Assembly: GCA_033764055.1 (NCBI GenBank)
Contig: JANRJI010000097.1
Location: 1 to 64,000, forward strand
DNA from: Ga0077555 sp033764055
GTDB taxonomy: Bacteria > Pseudomonadota > Alphaproteobacteria > Rhizobiales > Hyphomicrobiaceae
Length of the DNA: 64,000 nucleotides
Direction of reading: 5' to 3'
Shown: positions 34,403 through 42,829 of the stretch, piece after piece
Numbering within the stretch: the stretch's first letter is position 1
Layout of the letters: every line of letters starts with the position of its first letter
Position numbers and translations under genes: made by a program
The notes under the pieces: model-generated
What the model was told of the DNA's origin: nothing
Database searches by the model: none
Seen by the model: the letters and a program-made list of their open reading frames with translations, nothing else

Positions 34403-35497
34403 TCATCCAGCCGGCGCGAGGCGCCCACGGTTGCGGTCGGCGAGGATCGGCCGAACCATGCGGGCGAAGCGCTCGGCCTCGGCATCGTGGAGATAGCCCG
34501 ACAGGCAGAACGAGTGGCAGCCGAGATCAATGTAATTCTGCAGCACGCCGGCGCACTGCTCGGGATTGCCGACGATGACGACGCCGGCGCCGGGGCGTGC
34601 CTTGGCGAGACCCACCCAGAGGTTTGGGGCGATCACGTCCCCCTTGGCGCGCAGCTCCTGGACCCGCCGGTTGGCGGCCGAGTTGGCGTAGTAGTTGACG
34701 ATATAGGCCTCGCGCTCTGCACCGACGTTGCGCACGAGGTGGTCGGCGGCGTCCCAGGCCTCCTTCTCGGTCTCGCGGCAGATGATCTGCAGGCGCATGC
34801 CAAAGCCGAGCGCCTCCTCTCGACCGTGCCTTGCCGCCATCTTGCGCAACGTCCTCATGTTCTCGGCGATGGTGTCGTAGGTGTCGCCCCAGAAAAGGTG
34901 GACGTCCGAGTGCTTGGCCGAAAGCTCCCAGGCCTGCCCCGAGCCGCCGCCGAGGTAGAAGCGAGGGTAGGGCTTCTGATGCGGCTTCGGCGTCAGCTCA
35001 GCCTGGTTCAAGGTGTAGTACTTGCCGTTCCAGTCGGTGCGGCTCTCGCCCTGGGTCCACAAGGCCTTCAAGATGGACACCTCCTCGTCCATGATCTCGT
35101 AGCGCTGCTCCTTCGACCACTTGACGCCTTCGGCGATATTCTCCTGCTCGCTCTGCCCGGCGATCAGGTTGACCGAGATGCGACCGCCGGAGAGGCGATC
35201 ACAGGTGGCGATCATTTTGGCCAGGAGCACCGGATTGATGTAGCTCGGGCGCGCGGCCACGAGCATGCGCATGCGCTGGGTCTGGCCGATCATCAGGGCA
35301 CCCGTCATCCAGGCGTCCCAGCACTGGTGGCCGACGGGGATCAGCATGTACTCGAACCCGGCAGCCTCGGCCGCCTTGGCGACGCGCGAGAACATCTCCA
35401 TGCCGGCCGGCACCTTGAGCGGATCGCCGTAATCGTCGGTATCGCCGCGGGTCGGCAGGAACCAGCCGAGCTCGAGTGGGCGCGTGGTGGGGCTCAT
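34403..35497 (-). CDS. LLM-class flavin-dependent monooxygenase (alkanesulfonate monooxygenase-like)
   Basis: A luciferase-like monooxygenase of about 364 residues using reduced FMN. The N-terminus LELGWFLPTRGDTDDYG and the core LAAARPSYINPVLLAKM-type segment (AARPSYINPVLLAKMIATCD), RLSGGRISVNLIAG and FYLGGGSGQA match the SsuD/SfnG group that cleaves alkanesulfonates or sulfones. GNPEQCAGVLQNYIDLGCHS near the end is also typical. ATG 35497 has GGAG seven bases upstream; an ATG at 35512 is possible. No flavin reductase (SsuE) or sulfonate importer is adjacent, so the substrate remains a guess. Confidence 0.85.
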   Translation of the reverse strand: MSPTTRPLELGWFLPTRGDTDDYGDPLKVPAGMEMFSRVAKAAEAAGFEYMLIPVGHQCWDAWMTGALMIGQTQRMRMLVAARPSYINPVLLAKMIATCDRLSGGRISVNLIAGQSEQENIAEGVKWSKEQRYEIMDEEVSILKALWTQGESRTDWNGKYYTLNQAELTPKPHQKPYPRFYLGGGSGQAWELSAKHSDVHLFWGDTYDTIAENMRTLRKMAARHGREEALGFGMRLQIICRETEKEAWDAADHLVRNVGAEREAYIVNYYANSAANRRVQELRAKGDVIAPNLWVGLAKARPGAGVVIVGNPEQCAGVLQNYIDLGCHSFCLSGYLHDAEAERFARMVRPILADRNRGRLAPAG

Positions 35498-35654
35498 GGG
35501 GTGCTCCGGCATCTTCGGTCTCGACGCGAGTCTGGCGAGTTTGCCTGCCGACTGCAACCTGGGCGCTGCTCACGACAACTTCACGCGTCACCAACCCTGC
35601 TGCTCAGGGCTGAGGCGGCTTGACCCGACTCCGCGGCGGGCGCAGTCTCTCGCC

Positions 35655-36089
35655 ATGACCAAGCTGCCGCAACCGCTGGCCGCCACCACGAAGGCCTTCC
35701 TCGCCGACGCGGGGCCCCGTCTCGCCGATTTGTGCACAGGGTGCGGCGCCTGCTTTCGAGCCTGCCCGATGACAGCTCACGTCGCGACACTGGCTGGCGC
35801 GGAGTCTGCCGCGGTGACGCTGGGGCTCAAAGCGTTGGCCAACGGTTTGACGGGGCCGCCGGAGACGGTCGCCTGGGTCGGAGTCTGCGCCAAGAGCGGG
35901 CTCTGCGTCGCAGCGTGCCCCGAGCGCGAGAAGGGTCTCGATGCGATGCTGCTCGTGCGTATCGCCCGCCAGCGCGCGATCAACGATACTCACCAGATCA
36001 GCCCCAAAGCCGACACGCACGGCTTTCCGCGCGTCAAGACGTTCGCGCGACTCCAGCTCACCGACGAGGAGATCGAGCGATGGCTGTGA
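35655..36089 (+). CDS. Ferredoxin-type 4Fe-4S protein (HdrC/GlpC-like)
   Basis: A 144-residue electron-transfer protein paired with the CCG-domain protein that follows. The first cluster motif CTGCGACFRACP is complete (C-x2-C-x2-C-x3-C-P). The second, CAKSGLCVAACP, lacks one of the four standard cysteines (C-x5-C-x3-C-P), so a 3Fe-4S or incomplete cluster is possible there. Its end overlaps the next start by 10 bases, a coupling sign. With its partner it resembles the HdrCB module of heterodisulfide reductase and glycolate/lactate-type oxidoreductases. Confidence 0.8.
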   Translation: MTKLPQPLAATTKAFLADAGPRLADLCTGCGACFRACPMTAHVATLAGAESAAVTLGLKALANGLTGPPETVAWVGVCAKSGLCVAACPEREKGLDAMLLVRIARQRAINDTHQISPKADTHGFPRVKTFARLQLTDEEIERWL

Positions 36090-36928
36090 CCGCGCCGGCA
36101 CGCGAACGCATCACATTCTGGTTCGGCTGCAACATGTTGCGCCACGCCGAGATGATCCGGCTGTCGATGCTGCTGCTCGAACGGGCCGGCTACGACGTCG
36201 AGGCGGCGGGCGGGCCGGCCTACTGCTGTGGCACGGCGCACGACCACGCCCCCGATGCGGCGAGCACCATGGCAGGACGCACGGTCGAGCGCTTCAACGC
36301 GGCAAAAGCCGAGGAGGGCCGAGGCACCGTCGTCACGTGGTGCCCGTCGTGCCACCTGCACATGTCGGACATCATGGCGCCTGGCAATGCTGCGCAGTTC
36401 GACATCGCGCATGTCACGGAGATCCTGGCGGGAGCAGGCGAGCGTCTCGCGCCGCTGTTGACCCGCGAGGTGCGCCGGAAGGTGCTGCTGCACCGTCATG
36501 CCGGGCTCAATACCCGCGTTCCGGTCAACGACAGCGTGGCCGGGCTCCTGCGCCGAATCCCTGGCCTCGAGTTGGTCGAGGGGCCGGTGGTGCCAGGCCA
36601 CATGTGCAGCGCGCTGGGTGCGGTGCCGGGTGCGCTCAAGTCGGCGCTGGGGCTGACCTGGGACGCGGCCAGGTCCGCCGGCTGCGACACGCTCTCGACG
36701 ATCTTCCACTCCTGCCACCGCGAGGCTGCTGCCCTCGATGGCCGCGACGGCATCGCAATCTGCAACTGGGTCCATCTCGTCGCCGAGGCCATGGGCGTCA
36801 CGTCCGGTGATGCGTATCTCGGCTGGCGCAAGGGTGGTATGCCGGATGCCGACGCCATTGCGCGCGCCGACCCGCGGCTTTATGCCAAGCTGATCGAGCC
36901 CGAGCTTAGGAAGCCTCGGCCGCTCTGA
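36080..36928 (+). CDS. CCG-domain Fe-S protein (HdrB-like)
   Basis: A 282-residue protein resembling HdrB and GlpC-type disulfide-reductase subunits. The first CCG domain is complete: FWFGCNML, PAYCCGTAHDH and WCPSCHLHMS. The second half keeps the spacing but has lost most ligands: HAGLNTR, HMCSALG and FHSCHRE instead of C, CCG and CxxC. One functional non-cubane cluster is therefore likely and the other degenerate. Its start overlaps the HdrC-like gene, so the two subunits are made together. A catalytic partner (flavoprotein) is not present; the following gene is a transporter. Confidence 0.78.
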   Translation: MAVTAPARERITFWFGCNMLRHAEMIRLSMLLLERAGYDVEAAGGPAYCCGTAHDHAPDAASTMAGRTVERFNAAKAEEGRGTVVTWCPSCHLHMSDIMAPGNAAQFDIAHVTEILAGAGERLAPLLTREVRRKVLLHRHAGLNTRVPVNDSVAGLLRRIPGLELVEGPVVPGHMCSALGAVPGALKSALGLTWDAARSAGCDTLSTIFHSCHREAAALDGRDGIAICNWVHLVAEAMGVTSGDAYLGWRKGGMPDADAIARADPRLYAKLIEPELRKPRPL

Positions 36929-36975
36929 GCCCGTTCCTCCGCCCCAGCCCGGCGGTTTCACGCCAAGGCACTCTC

Positions 36976-38184
36976 ATGCGCACAACGGCCACCGCGCCCG
37001 CCTCGCCCCTTGCATCGACACAGACCGCCGCGGTGCCGATCGTGCTGGCGCTGTGCTTCACGCACTTCCTCAACGACTTGGTGCAGGCGCTGCTGCCGGC
37101 GATCTATCCGATCATCAAGGCGAGCTACAACTTGGACTTCGGCCAGATCGGCCTGCTCACGCTCGCCTTCCAGTTCACCGCTTCGCTGCTGCAGCCTGTC
37201 GTCGGCATGTTGACGGACCGCCACCCGCAGCCGTTCTCGCTGGTCGCCGGGATGGGCTCGACGCTGGTTGGCTTGATGCTGCTGGCCACGGCGTCGAGCT
37301 ACGGCGTGCTGCTCCTCGGGGCGGCCCTGATCGGCACCGGGTCGGCCGTATTCCATCCGGAGGCGACGCGGATGGCGCGCCTGGCGTCGGGTGGCCGACA
37401 CGGGTTGACGCAATCGCTGTTCCAGGTCGGCGGGCAGATGGGCCAGGCGGCCGGTCCGCTGCTGGCGGCGGCAATCATAGTCCCGACCGGGCAGGGGAGC
37501 CTCGCATGGTTCTCGGCGGTGGTGCTGGTGGCGATGCTGGTGCTGACCTGGGTCGGGCGCTGGTACGGTGCACAGCAGCGCAAGCCGGCTTCGCCGAGGT
37601 CGGCGGGGCAGTCCGCAGTCGCCTCGATGGGCCCGGGCGTCGCCCTGGCGATCAGCATCCTGTTCCTGCTGATGTTCTCGAAGAACGCCTACACGGCGAG
37701 CCTCACCTCCTATTACACGTTCTACCTGATCGACAAATTCCAGGTGACGGTGCAGAGCTCGCAGGTGCTGCTGTTCCTGTTCCTCGTGGCTCAGGCGACG
37801 GGTGCGCTCGCCGGGGGCTATCTCGGCGACCGCATCGGCCGGCGTGCCATCATCTGGATCTCGATCCTGGGCGCCCTGCCGTTCACGCTGATGCTGCCGT
37901 GGGCCAACCTGTTCTGGACGGCGGCCCTGACGATCTTGATCGGCTTCATCATGTCGAGCGCGTTCCCGGCGATCCTCACCTATGCCCTCGAGATGATGCC
38001 CTCGAAGGTCGGCATGATGGCCGGCATGTTCTATGGCGTGTCGTTCGGTCTCGGCGCGCTCAGCGCTGCGGCCCTCGGCAAGGTCGCCGACTGGACGAGC
38101 ATCGAGACCGTCTACCGGATGTGCGCATTCCTGCCGCTGCTCGGTCTCGCGGCGTGGTTCCTGCCACCGGTGCAGAAGGGGTAG
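36976..38184 (+). CDS. MFS exporter of the fosmidomycin-resistance (Fsr) type
   Basis: A 402-residue, 12-helix major facilitator. The N-terminal LCFTHFLNDLVQALLPAIYP and DFGQIGLLTLAFQFTASLLQ are signatures of Fsr-like drug efflux proteins, with AVFHPEATRMA in helix 4. In E. coli Fsr exports fosmidomycin; the native substrate of environmental homologues is unknown. It lies 47 bases after the HdrB-like gene and may be cotranscribed. The start at 36976 gives a polar tail of about 20 residues before helix 1, normal for this family. Confidence 0.87.
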   Translation: MRTTATAPASPLASTQTAAVPIVLALCFTHFLNDLVQALLPAIYPIIKASYNLDFGQIGLLTLAFQFTASLLQPVVGMLTDRHPQPFSLVAGMGSTLVGLMLLATASSYGVLLLGAALIGTGSAVFHPEATRMARLASGGRHGLTQSLFQVGGQMGQAAGPLLAAAIIVPTGQGSLAWFSAVVLVAMLVLTWVGRWYGAQQRKPASPRSAGQSAVASMGPGVALAISILFLLMFSKNAYTASLTSYYTFYLIDKFQVTVQSSQVLLFLFLVAQATGALAGGYLGDRIGRRAIIWISILGALPFTLMLPWANLFWTAALTILIGFIMSSAFPAILTYALEMMPSKVGMMAGMFYGVSFGLGALSAAALGKVADWTSIETVYRMCAFLPLLGLAAWFLPPVQKG

Positions 38185-38228
38185 TGCCAATCCCGTTCTG
38201 GTGGAAGCCGCTCAATGTGCAGCGGAGC

Positions 38229-38262
38229 TTCCCCTCCCCTCGATGGGGAGGGTAGGGGTGGG
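38229..38262. repeat. REP-like palindromic sequence after the MFS gene
   Basis: The bases CCCCTCCCC-TCGAT-GGGGAGGG form an 8-bp stem, followed by GGGTGGGGTG. This pattern is a familiar short dispersed repeat in many alphaproteobacterial genomes and usually lies just after genes. It may also act as a weak terminator between the convergent MFS and MATE genes. Whether it is dispersed in this genome cannot be seen from one copy. Confidence 0.5.
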
Positions 38263-38365
38263 GTGAAGATCCGGGCGCAGTCGCCGACGACAGCATGAGG
38301 CCTCCCCTCGCCACCATGGGCGGCAAAGTCCGTAAGGGCGGATGGTGCAAGCGCGTCGGGCTCTG

Positions 38366-39793
38366 TCAGTTGCTCTGCCGCGCCACCCGTGGCTCCCAGC
38401 TCACGAGCAGCACCGAAAGCGCTGCGGCCACTCCGTAGGCGAGCAACGAGACTCCGACGAGCAAGAACAGCGACGAGGCAGCGGCATTCTGCAGAGCGAG
38501 CCACCAGCCACCGACGGCAATCACGCACAGCCGTACCGTTTGCGCGATCACCGGCCCGAGGATTCGACCCGATCCCATCGAAGCGAAGTAGAGCGCCAGC
38601 GCGAGGCCGAGGAAGCCGTAGGCCGGCCCGGCGCTGCGGAAATAGGTGCGGGCCGAGGCGAGTGCATCGGCGTTATCGGTGAAGAGACGGCTCCAGAGCT
38701 CCGGTGCGGCCGCTACGACGAGGCCGATGCCACCCACCAGCAGCCCGGCGGAGCCGCCAGCCGTCCAGGCGACCCGACGCGCCCGCTCGACGTCTCCGGA
38801 GCCGATCGCCATGCCCACCATCGGCACGCTGGCGACGCCGATGGCGAACGTGATCGGCACGATCAGGAACTCGAGGCGGGCGCCGATGCCGTAGCCGGCT
38901 AGCGCCTCGGTACCGAAGGACGACACGAGGCGCGTCATCACCAGCACTGTTGCAACGGACTGGAGGGGCGAGATGCAGGCGACGGCGCCGACCTTCAGGA
39001 TGTCGCGGAACATCTCCCGGTGGAACGATCCAACAGCGCGCAGCCGGACCCGCGCACGCCCGCTCGCGAGATGCCAGGCAAAAGCCGCCGTGCCGACGGC
39101 GAAGGCGATGGCTTGCGCCAGGCCGACGCCGGCAATGCCGAGACGGGGCAGTCCGGCCAGACCGAGGCCGAGACCAGCGCCGAGGGCGACCTGCAGGGCA
39201 GCGACAGCCAGCAGCACGGCGGACGGCACACGCATATTGCCGGTGCCGCGGAGCACCGAGGCCAGTGTGTTCGTCGACCAGACGAAAATGGCGCCGAGGA
39301 AGACCATGTTCGAATAGGTGACGGCCTCGGCGAGAACCGCAGACCTGCCGCCGAGACTTGCATAGATGATCGGGCCGAGCCCGACGAAGATCGCCGTGAA
39401 AGCGACGCCGGCCAAGGCCGCGATGACCAGCGCATGGCGGGCGAGCGCCTCGGCGCGCGCCACGTTGCCGGCCCCCAGTGAGCGGCTGATCGCCGAGGAG
39501 ACGCCGCCGCCCATGGCGCCCGCCGACATCATCTGCATCAGCATGACCATCGGGAAGGCGAGCGCGAAGCCGGCGAGGGGCGCGATGCCGAGCTGCCCGA
39601 TGTAGGCCGTCTCCGCGATGGCGACCGAGGCGGTGGCGAGCATGGCCACCATATTCGGCGCAGCGAGCCTCGCCAGTGTCGGCAGGATTGCGCCGGACAG
39701 GAGCGGGTTCGCACCAGTCGCGCTCGCCGCGCCGGTAGAAGAGGGGGCAGGCGGCGCGGCGCCGGCGGTGCTCGTGGTCTGGGCCATGCTCAT
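38366..39793 (-). CDS. MATE-family multidrug efflux protein
   Basis: A 475-residue inner-membrane antiporter with 12 predicted helices. The N-lobe includes MVAMLATASVAIAETAYIGQ and SAISRSLGAGN, and the C-lobe repeats the fold with GYGIGARLEFLIVPITFAIG. It belongs to the NorM/DinF-like group that exchanges drugs for Na+ or H+. ATG 39793 is chosen; an in-frame ATG at 39787 is equally possible. The upstream gene on the same strand is a MarR regulator. A palindrome shared by both promoters (40016 and 40517) suggests direct control by that regulator. Confidence 0.9.
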   Translation of the reverse strand: MSMAQTTSTAGAAPPAPSSTGAASATGANPLLSGAILPTLARLAAPNMVAMLATASVAIAETAYIGQLGIAPLAGFALAFPMVMLMQMMSAGAMGGGVSSAISRSLGAGNVARAEALARHALVIAALAGVAFTAIFVGLGPIIYASLGGRSAVLAEAVTYSNMVFLGAIFVWSTNTLASVLRGTGNMRVPSAVLLAVAALQVALGAGLGLGLAGLPRLGIAGVGLAQAIAFAVGTAAFAWHLASGRARVRLRAVGSFHREMFRDILKVGAVACISPLQSVATVLVMTRLVSSFGTEALAGYGIGARLEFLIVPITFAIGVASVPMVGMAIGSGDVERARRVAWTAGGSAGLLVGGIGLVVAAAPELWSRLFTDNADALASARTYFRSAGPAYGFLGLALALYFASMGSGRILGPVIAQTVRLCVIAVGGWWLALQNAAASSLFLLVGVSLLAYGVAAALSVLLVSWEPRVARQSN

Positions 39794-40015
39794 CTCACGG
39801 TGATACGGTTCACGACGTCGAGCAACGATACCGTTCCCCGGACGAAGCGAGGCGCTGGAGGCGCCGAGTGCAGGGGCCGTCACACCAACGAGACGGGCGA
39901 AGGTCCCGGCTCTGCGCCATCGCCTTCAGCGTTCGCTACGGCCGGAGAACCAAGGACTGAATTGCGCCGATGCTCATCCCCGATTGCCCCGCCTCGGCTT
40001 AGAGTGGACCCTATT

Positions 40016-40033
40016 TACCTGCATATGCAGATA
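40016..40033. promoter_or_regulatory. MarR-type operator upstream of the MATE gene
   Basis: TACCTG-CATATG-CAGATA is an 18-base near-perfect palindrome located between the end of the marR gene and the MATE gene, about 220 bases before the MATE start. Its arms and six-base spacer match the site at 40517 in front of marR. Position and repetition support a common regulator, probably the adjacent MarR protein. Confidence 0.65.
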
Positions 40034-40059
40034 TTTCACAAGCCCAATCGTCGCGCGTG

Positions 40060-40506
40060 TCATTCTGAGAGCTTCTCGAGCATGCGATCGATCGCATCGC
40101 TGAGCGGGCCATGGTCGTCGCCGAGGATCGATGCGATGTCGCGCTGGGCCGCTTTCCACCCGGCGGCGCTCTTGGCCAGAGTCTCCCGGCCCTCGGGTGT
40201 GAGTTGGAGCGTGCGCGCGCGGCGGTCGCGCCTGCCCGGCCGGACGGCGACGAGGTCGCGTTTGACGAGTGGCCCGAGATTGCGTGTCAGCGTCGTCGGG
40301 TCCATCACCAACTCTGCCGCCAACTCGCCGATCGAGACGCCGTCGAGGCGCCGGATGTGCGCCAGCAGCCCGTACTGCGTGATCGTCAGGCCATACGGCG
40401 CCAGATGCTCGTCATAGATCTGCGACACCCGCCGCGCGGCCTTGCGGAAGCGCAGCGCGGTGCAGCCTCCTGGGGGCGTAGCCTTGGCACTATCGGATCG
40501 GGTCAT
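40060..40506 (-). CDS. MarR-family transcriptional regulator
   Basis: A 148-residue winged-helix regulator. The core is typical: TITQYGLLAHIRRLDGVSIG, then ELAAELVMDPTTLTRNLGPL (recognition helix) and the wing VAVRPGRRDRRARTLQLTPEG with the family's D-R-R-x-R-x-L-x-L-T. The N-terminus has a Cys (GGCTALRFRK), which in some MarR proteins senses oxidants or phenolics. Palindromic operators lie in its own promoter (40517) and ahead of the MATE gene (40016), which suggests autoregulation and control of the exporter. The inducer is unknown. Confidence 0.93.
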   Translation of the reverse strand: MTRSDSAKATPPGGCTALRFRKAARRVSQIYDEHLAPYGLTITQYGLLAHIRRLDGVSIGELAAELVMDPTTLTRNLGPLVKRDLVAVRPGRRDRRARTLQLTPEGRETLAKSAAGWKAAQRDIASILGDDHGPLSDAIDRMLEKLSE

Positions 40507-40516
40507 GGCGGAATTC

Positions 40517-40534
40517 TATCTGTACAGGCAGATA
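40517..40534. promoter_or_regulatory. MarR-type operator in the marR promoter
   Basis: TATCTG-TACAGG-CAGATA has perfect 6-base arms with a six-base spacer and lies 11 to 28 bases upstream of the marR start codon. It matches the site at 40016 in arms and spacing. The location would allow repression by blocking initiation. Confidence 0.68.
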
Positions 40535-40756
40535 GCAAATAGGAACCTACTGGTAGCGCACACGAGCGGTTGAAGATCTCTGAACCCGACGTGTCAGATG
40601 CAGAGGAAGCTGCAGGAGCAAGAGGTCGGTGGTGCTTCCTCATGCTTCCGGCATGTGCTCAGTGGTGTGCTGCAACGGGCGTCACACATCGGGAGCACGC
40701 GGGAATAAGACGGAATGCACGGCCCGGGCCGTCCAGGATCGGCTCGGGCCGGTCCC

Positions 40757-41671
40757 TTATGTCGGATCCCAGCTGAACACGTCGCCAGAGCGCTCATTCG
40801 GCGTCAAGTGCGAGCGCATGGCGGGGAGGGCGATGTCAGCGATCTTCTGCGGCGTCCAGCCTTCGGAGTTGTGCACGGAGCGCACGGGGCGGTGCTGGTT
40901 GAAGAGATACAGCTCATGCATGCGGGCCGCCATGATCTGGCCGGTCACGCCCTTGGCGAGGTCGGAGACGAGGAAGATGGCGAGCGGCGCGATCTTGTCC
41001 GGCGTCATCTTCTTGATCTTCTCGACGCGGGCCTGCTGCTCGGGCGTCTCGGTCGGGATGGTGCCGATCATGCGGCTCCAGGCGAATGGCGACACGCAAT
41101 TCGAGCGCACGTTGAACCGGGCCATGTCGAGCGCGATGCCCTTCGACAAGCCGACGATGCCGAGCTTGGCTGCTGCGTAGTTGGCCTGGCCGAAGTTGCC
41201 GATGAGGCCCGACGTCGACGTGAAGTGCACGAAGGCGCCCGCCTCCTGGTCCTTGAAATAGTTGGCAGCCGCCCGCGAGACGTAGAAGGCGCCGTTCAAG
41301 TGCACGTCGATGACCTGCTTCCAGTCCTCGATCGACATGCGGTGGAAGATGCGGTCACGCAGGATGCCGGCGTTGTTGATGACGGCGTCGATGCGGCCGA
41401 AGTTGTCGATGGCCGACTTGACGATGGCCTGTGCGGCGGCGGGATCGGCGACCGAATTGAAGTTGGCGACGGCTTGGCCGCCGGCCTTGCGTATGGTCTC
41501 CACCACCTCCTCGGCCGGCTGCTGACTGGCGCCGCCTTCACCGTCGACGCTGCCGCCGAGATCGTTGACGACGACCTTGGCACCCTCCTTGGCGCCGAGT
41601 ATGGCCATCTCGCGGCCAATGCCGCGGCCAGCGCCGGTCACCAGCAGCACCTTGCCGTCCATGCAACCCAT
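40757..41671 (-). CDS. Short-chain dehydrogenase/reductase (3-hydroxyacyl-CoA dehydrogenase-like SDR)
   Basis: A 304-residue SDR with NAD(P)-binding motif LVTGAGRGIG at residues 10-18, NNAGI, the catalytic Ser in FTSTSGLIGNFG and YxxxK as YAAAKLGIVG. The VVVNDLGGSVDGEGGASQQP segment is characteristic of the hydroxyacyl-CoA dehydrogenase domain of peroxisomal multifunctional enzyme type 2 and its bacterial homologues, so a role in fatty-acid or CoA-ester oxidation is likely. A GGAGG site precedes ATG 41671. It lies downstream of the KGG-repeat gene on the same strand with a gap of about 150 bases. Confidence 0.88.
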   Translation of the reverse strand: MGCMDGKVLLVTGAGRGIGREMAILGAKEGAKVVVNDLGGSVDGEGGASQQPAEEVVETIRKAGGQAVANFNSVADPAAAQAIVKSAIDNFGRIDAVINNAGILRDRIFHRMSIEDWKQVIDVHLNGAFYVSRAAANYFKDQEAGAFVHFTSTSGLIGNFGQANYAAAKLGIVGLSKGIALDMARFNVRSNCVSPFAWSRMIGTIPTETPEQQARVEKIKKMTPDKIAPLAIFLVSDLAKGVTGQIMAARMHELYLFNQHRPVRSVHNSEGWTPQKIADIALPAMRSHLTPNERSGDVFSWDPT

Positions 41672-41826
41672 CGTAGTCCTCCGTGTCGCTCTTCGGTCGA
41701 TGCCGCAAGCTCGCATGGGGCTCGGGGAGCGTCAAACGACGGAGGCCATAAGGGCAAGAGGCGCCCGGCCGTTCAGCCGGGCCCTCCTTCAGCTGCGGTG
41801 ACGGCGAGCGCCGGAGCAGTCATCCG

Positions 41827-42597
41827 TCAATAGCGGCTGCGACCCCGCCCGCCGCCACCTCGACCGCCGTGATCCGGCTCGTCCAGGTCGTGCCGGGCCC
41901 GCATGGCGCGCTCATGCCTGACCTCGCCCCCGCGGCGGCCGATCTCCGAGTGACGCTCGGAGTCGCCGAACCAGCCGCCCTGGCCGCGATCCTCGGCGTG
42001 GCCCTCGTCGTCGTGCCGGGCCCGCATGGCGCGCTCATGCCTGACCTCGCCCCCGCGGCGGCCGATCTCCGAGTGACGCTCGGAGTCACCGAACCAGCCG
42101 CCCTGGCCGACGTCCTCGGCATGGCCCTCGTCGTCGTGTCGCGCGCGCATTGCACGCTCATGGCGCACGCGGCCGCCGCGACGCCCGATCTCGGAGTGGC
42201 GATCGGAGTCGCCGAACCAGCCGCCCTGACCGACGTCCTCGGCGTACCCTTCGTCGTCGTGGCGGGCGCGCATGGCCCGCTCGTGGCGCACCCGACCCGA
42301 GCGCTGCGCGATCTCGGAATGCTCCTCGCGATCGCCGAACCAGCCGCCCTGGCCCCTATCCTCGGCATACCCGCCGCGGCCCGAGCGAGACGAGCCACCA
42401 CGGCCGTAGTCTTCGTCATCGCTGCGGGATCGATAGCTGCTGCGCGAGCCGGACGAGCGGCTACCGTAGTCGTCGTCGTCACGCCCGCGGCCTCGGCTCG
42501 ACGAGCGGTCGTCGTCGTAGCTGGTGAAACGGCCTTCCTCGTCACGGGGGGGCATGCGGCGCGAGCGGCGATCCTCGTCGTAATATTCTCGAGCCAT
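41827..42597 (-). CDS. KGG-like stress protein with four tandem repeats
   Basis: A 256-residue very hydrophilic protein. The N-terminal 76 residues are rich in Arg, Asp, Ser and Gly (MAREYYDEDRRSRRMPPRDE). Then come four units of about 41 residues (starts near 77, 118, 159 and 200), each containing GQGGWFGDSERHSEIGRRGG and HERAMRARHDDEG. The core WFGDSERHSEIGRRGG resembles the KGG motif of YciG-type stress proteins (F-x-x-M-D-P-E-K-Q-R-E-I-A-S-K-G-G). No catalytic or membrane features are seen. It is probably a disordered, desiccation- or stress-related protein; the function is not established. Confidence 0.72.
   Translation of the reverse strand: MAREYYDEDRRSRRMPPRDEEGRFTSYDDDRSSSRGRGRDDDDYGSRSSGSRSSYRSRSDDEDYGRGGSSRSGRGGYAEDRGQGGWFGDREEHSEIAQRSGRVRHERAMRARHDDEGYAEDVGQGGWFGDSDRHSEIGRRGGRVRHERAMRARHDDEGHAEDVGQGGWFGDSERHSEIGRRGGEVRHERAMRARHDDEGHAEDRGQGGWFGDSERHSEIGRRGGEVRHERAMRARHDLDEPDHGGRGGGGRGRSRY
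41884..42369 (-). repeat. Four tandem 123-bp repeats within the KGG-like gene
   Basis: Each unit is 123 bases (41 codons). The last two units, near 41900-42130, are almost identical at DNA level, while the first two are more diverged. This suggests recent expansion at the 3' end of the gene by slippage or unequal recombination, so copy number may vary between strains. Confidence 0.75.
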
Positions 42598-42829
42598 TGC
42601 TTACTCCTATGGTTCGCTATGCACCTCGAGGTGCTGCCGGCTTAACGCCGACATTGCGGAATTGATCCACTGGAGTGTTGCGGACTTGCCGCGCACGTCT
42701 GCGGGCTTGCGAGGCTGCCCGATGTCCAGCGAGGCAACGAAGCCGGCGCTCTCTCGCGGGACGGATTCCCGCGGGTCACATCGCACTGCGGCGAGGAGGG
42801 TGCTGCCGCTCAGTCGCGTTGCCGCAGCA

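Noticed and set aside
41899..42370. CRISPR-like appearance of regular repeats
   Set aside because: The 123-bp repeats are in-frame coding repeats of the KGG-like gene, with no short repeat/spacer structure and no cas genes.
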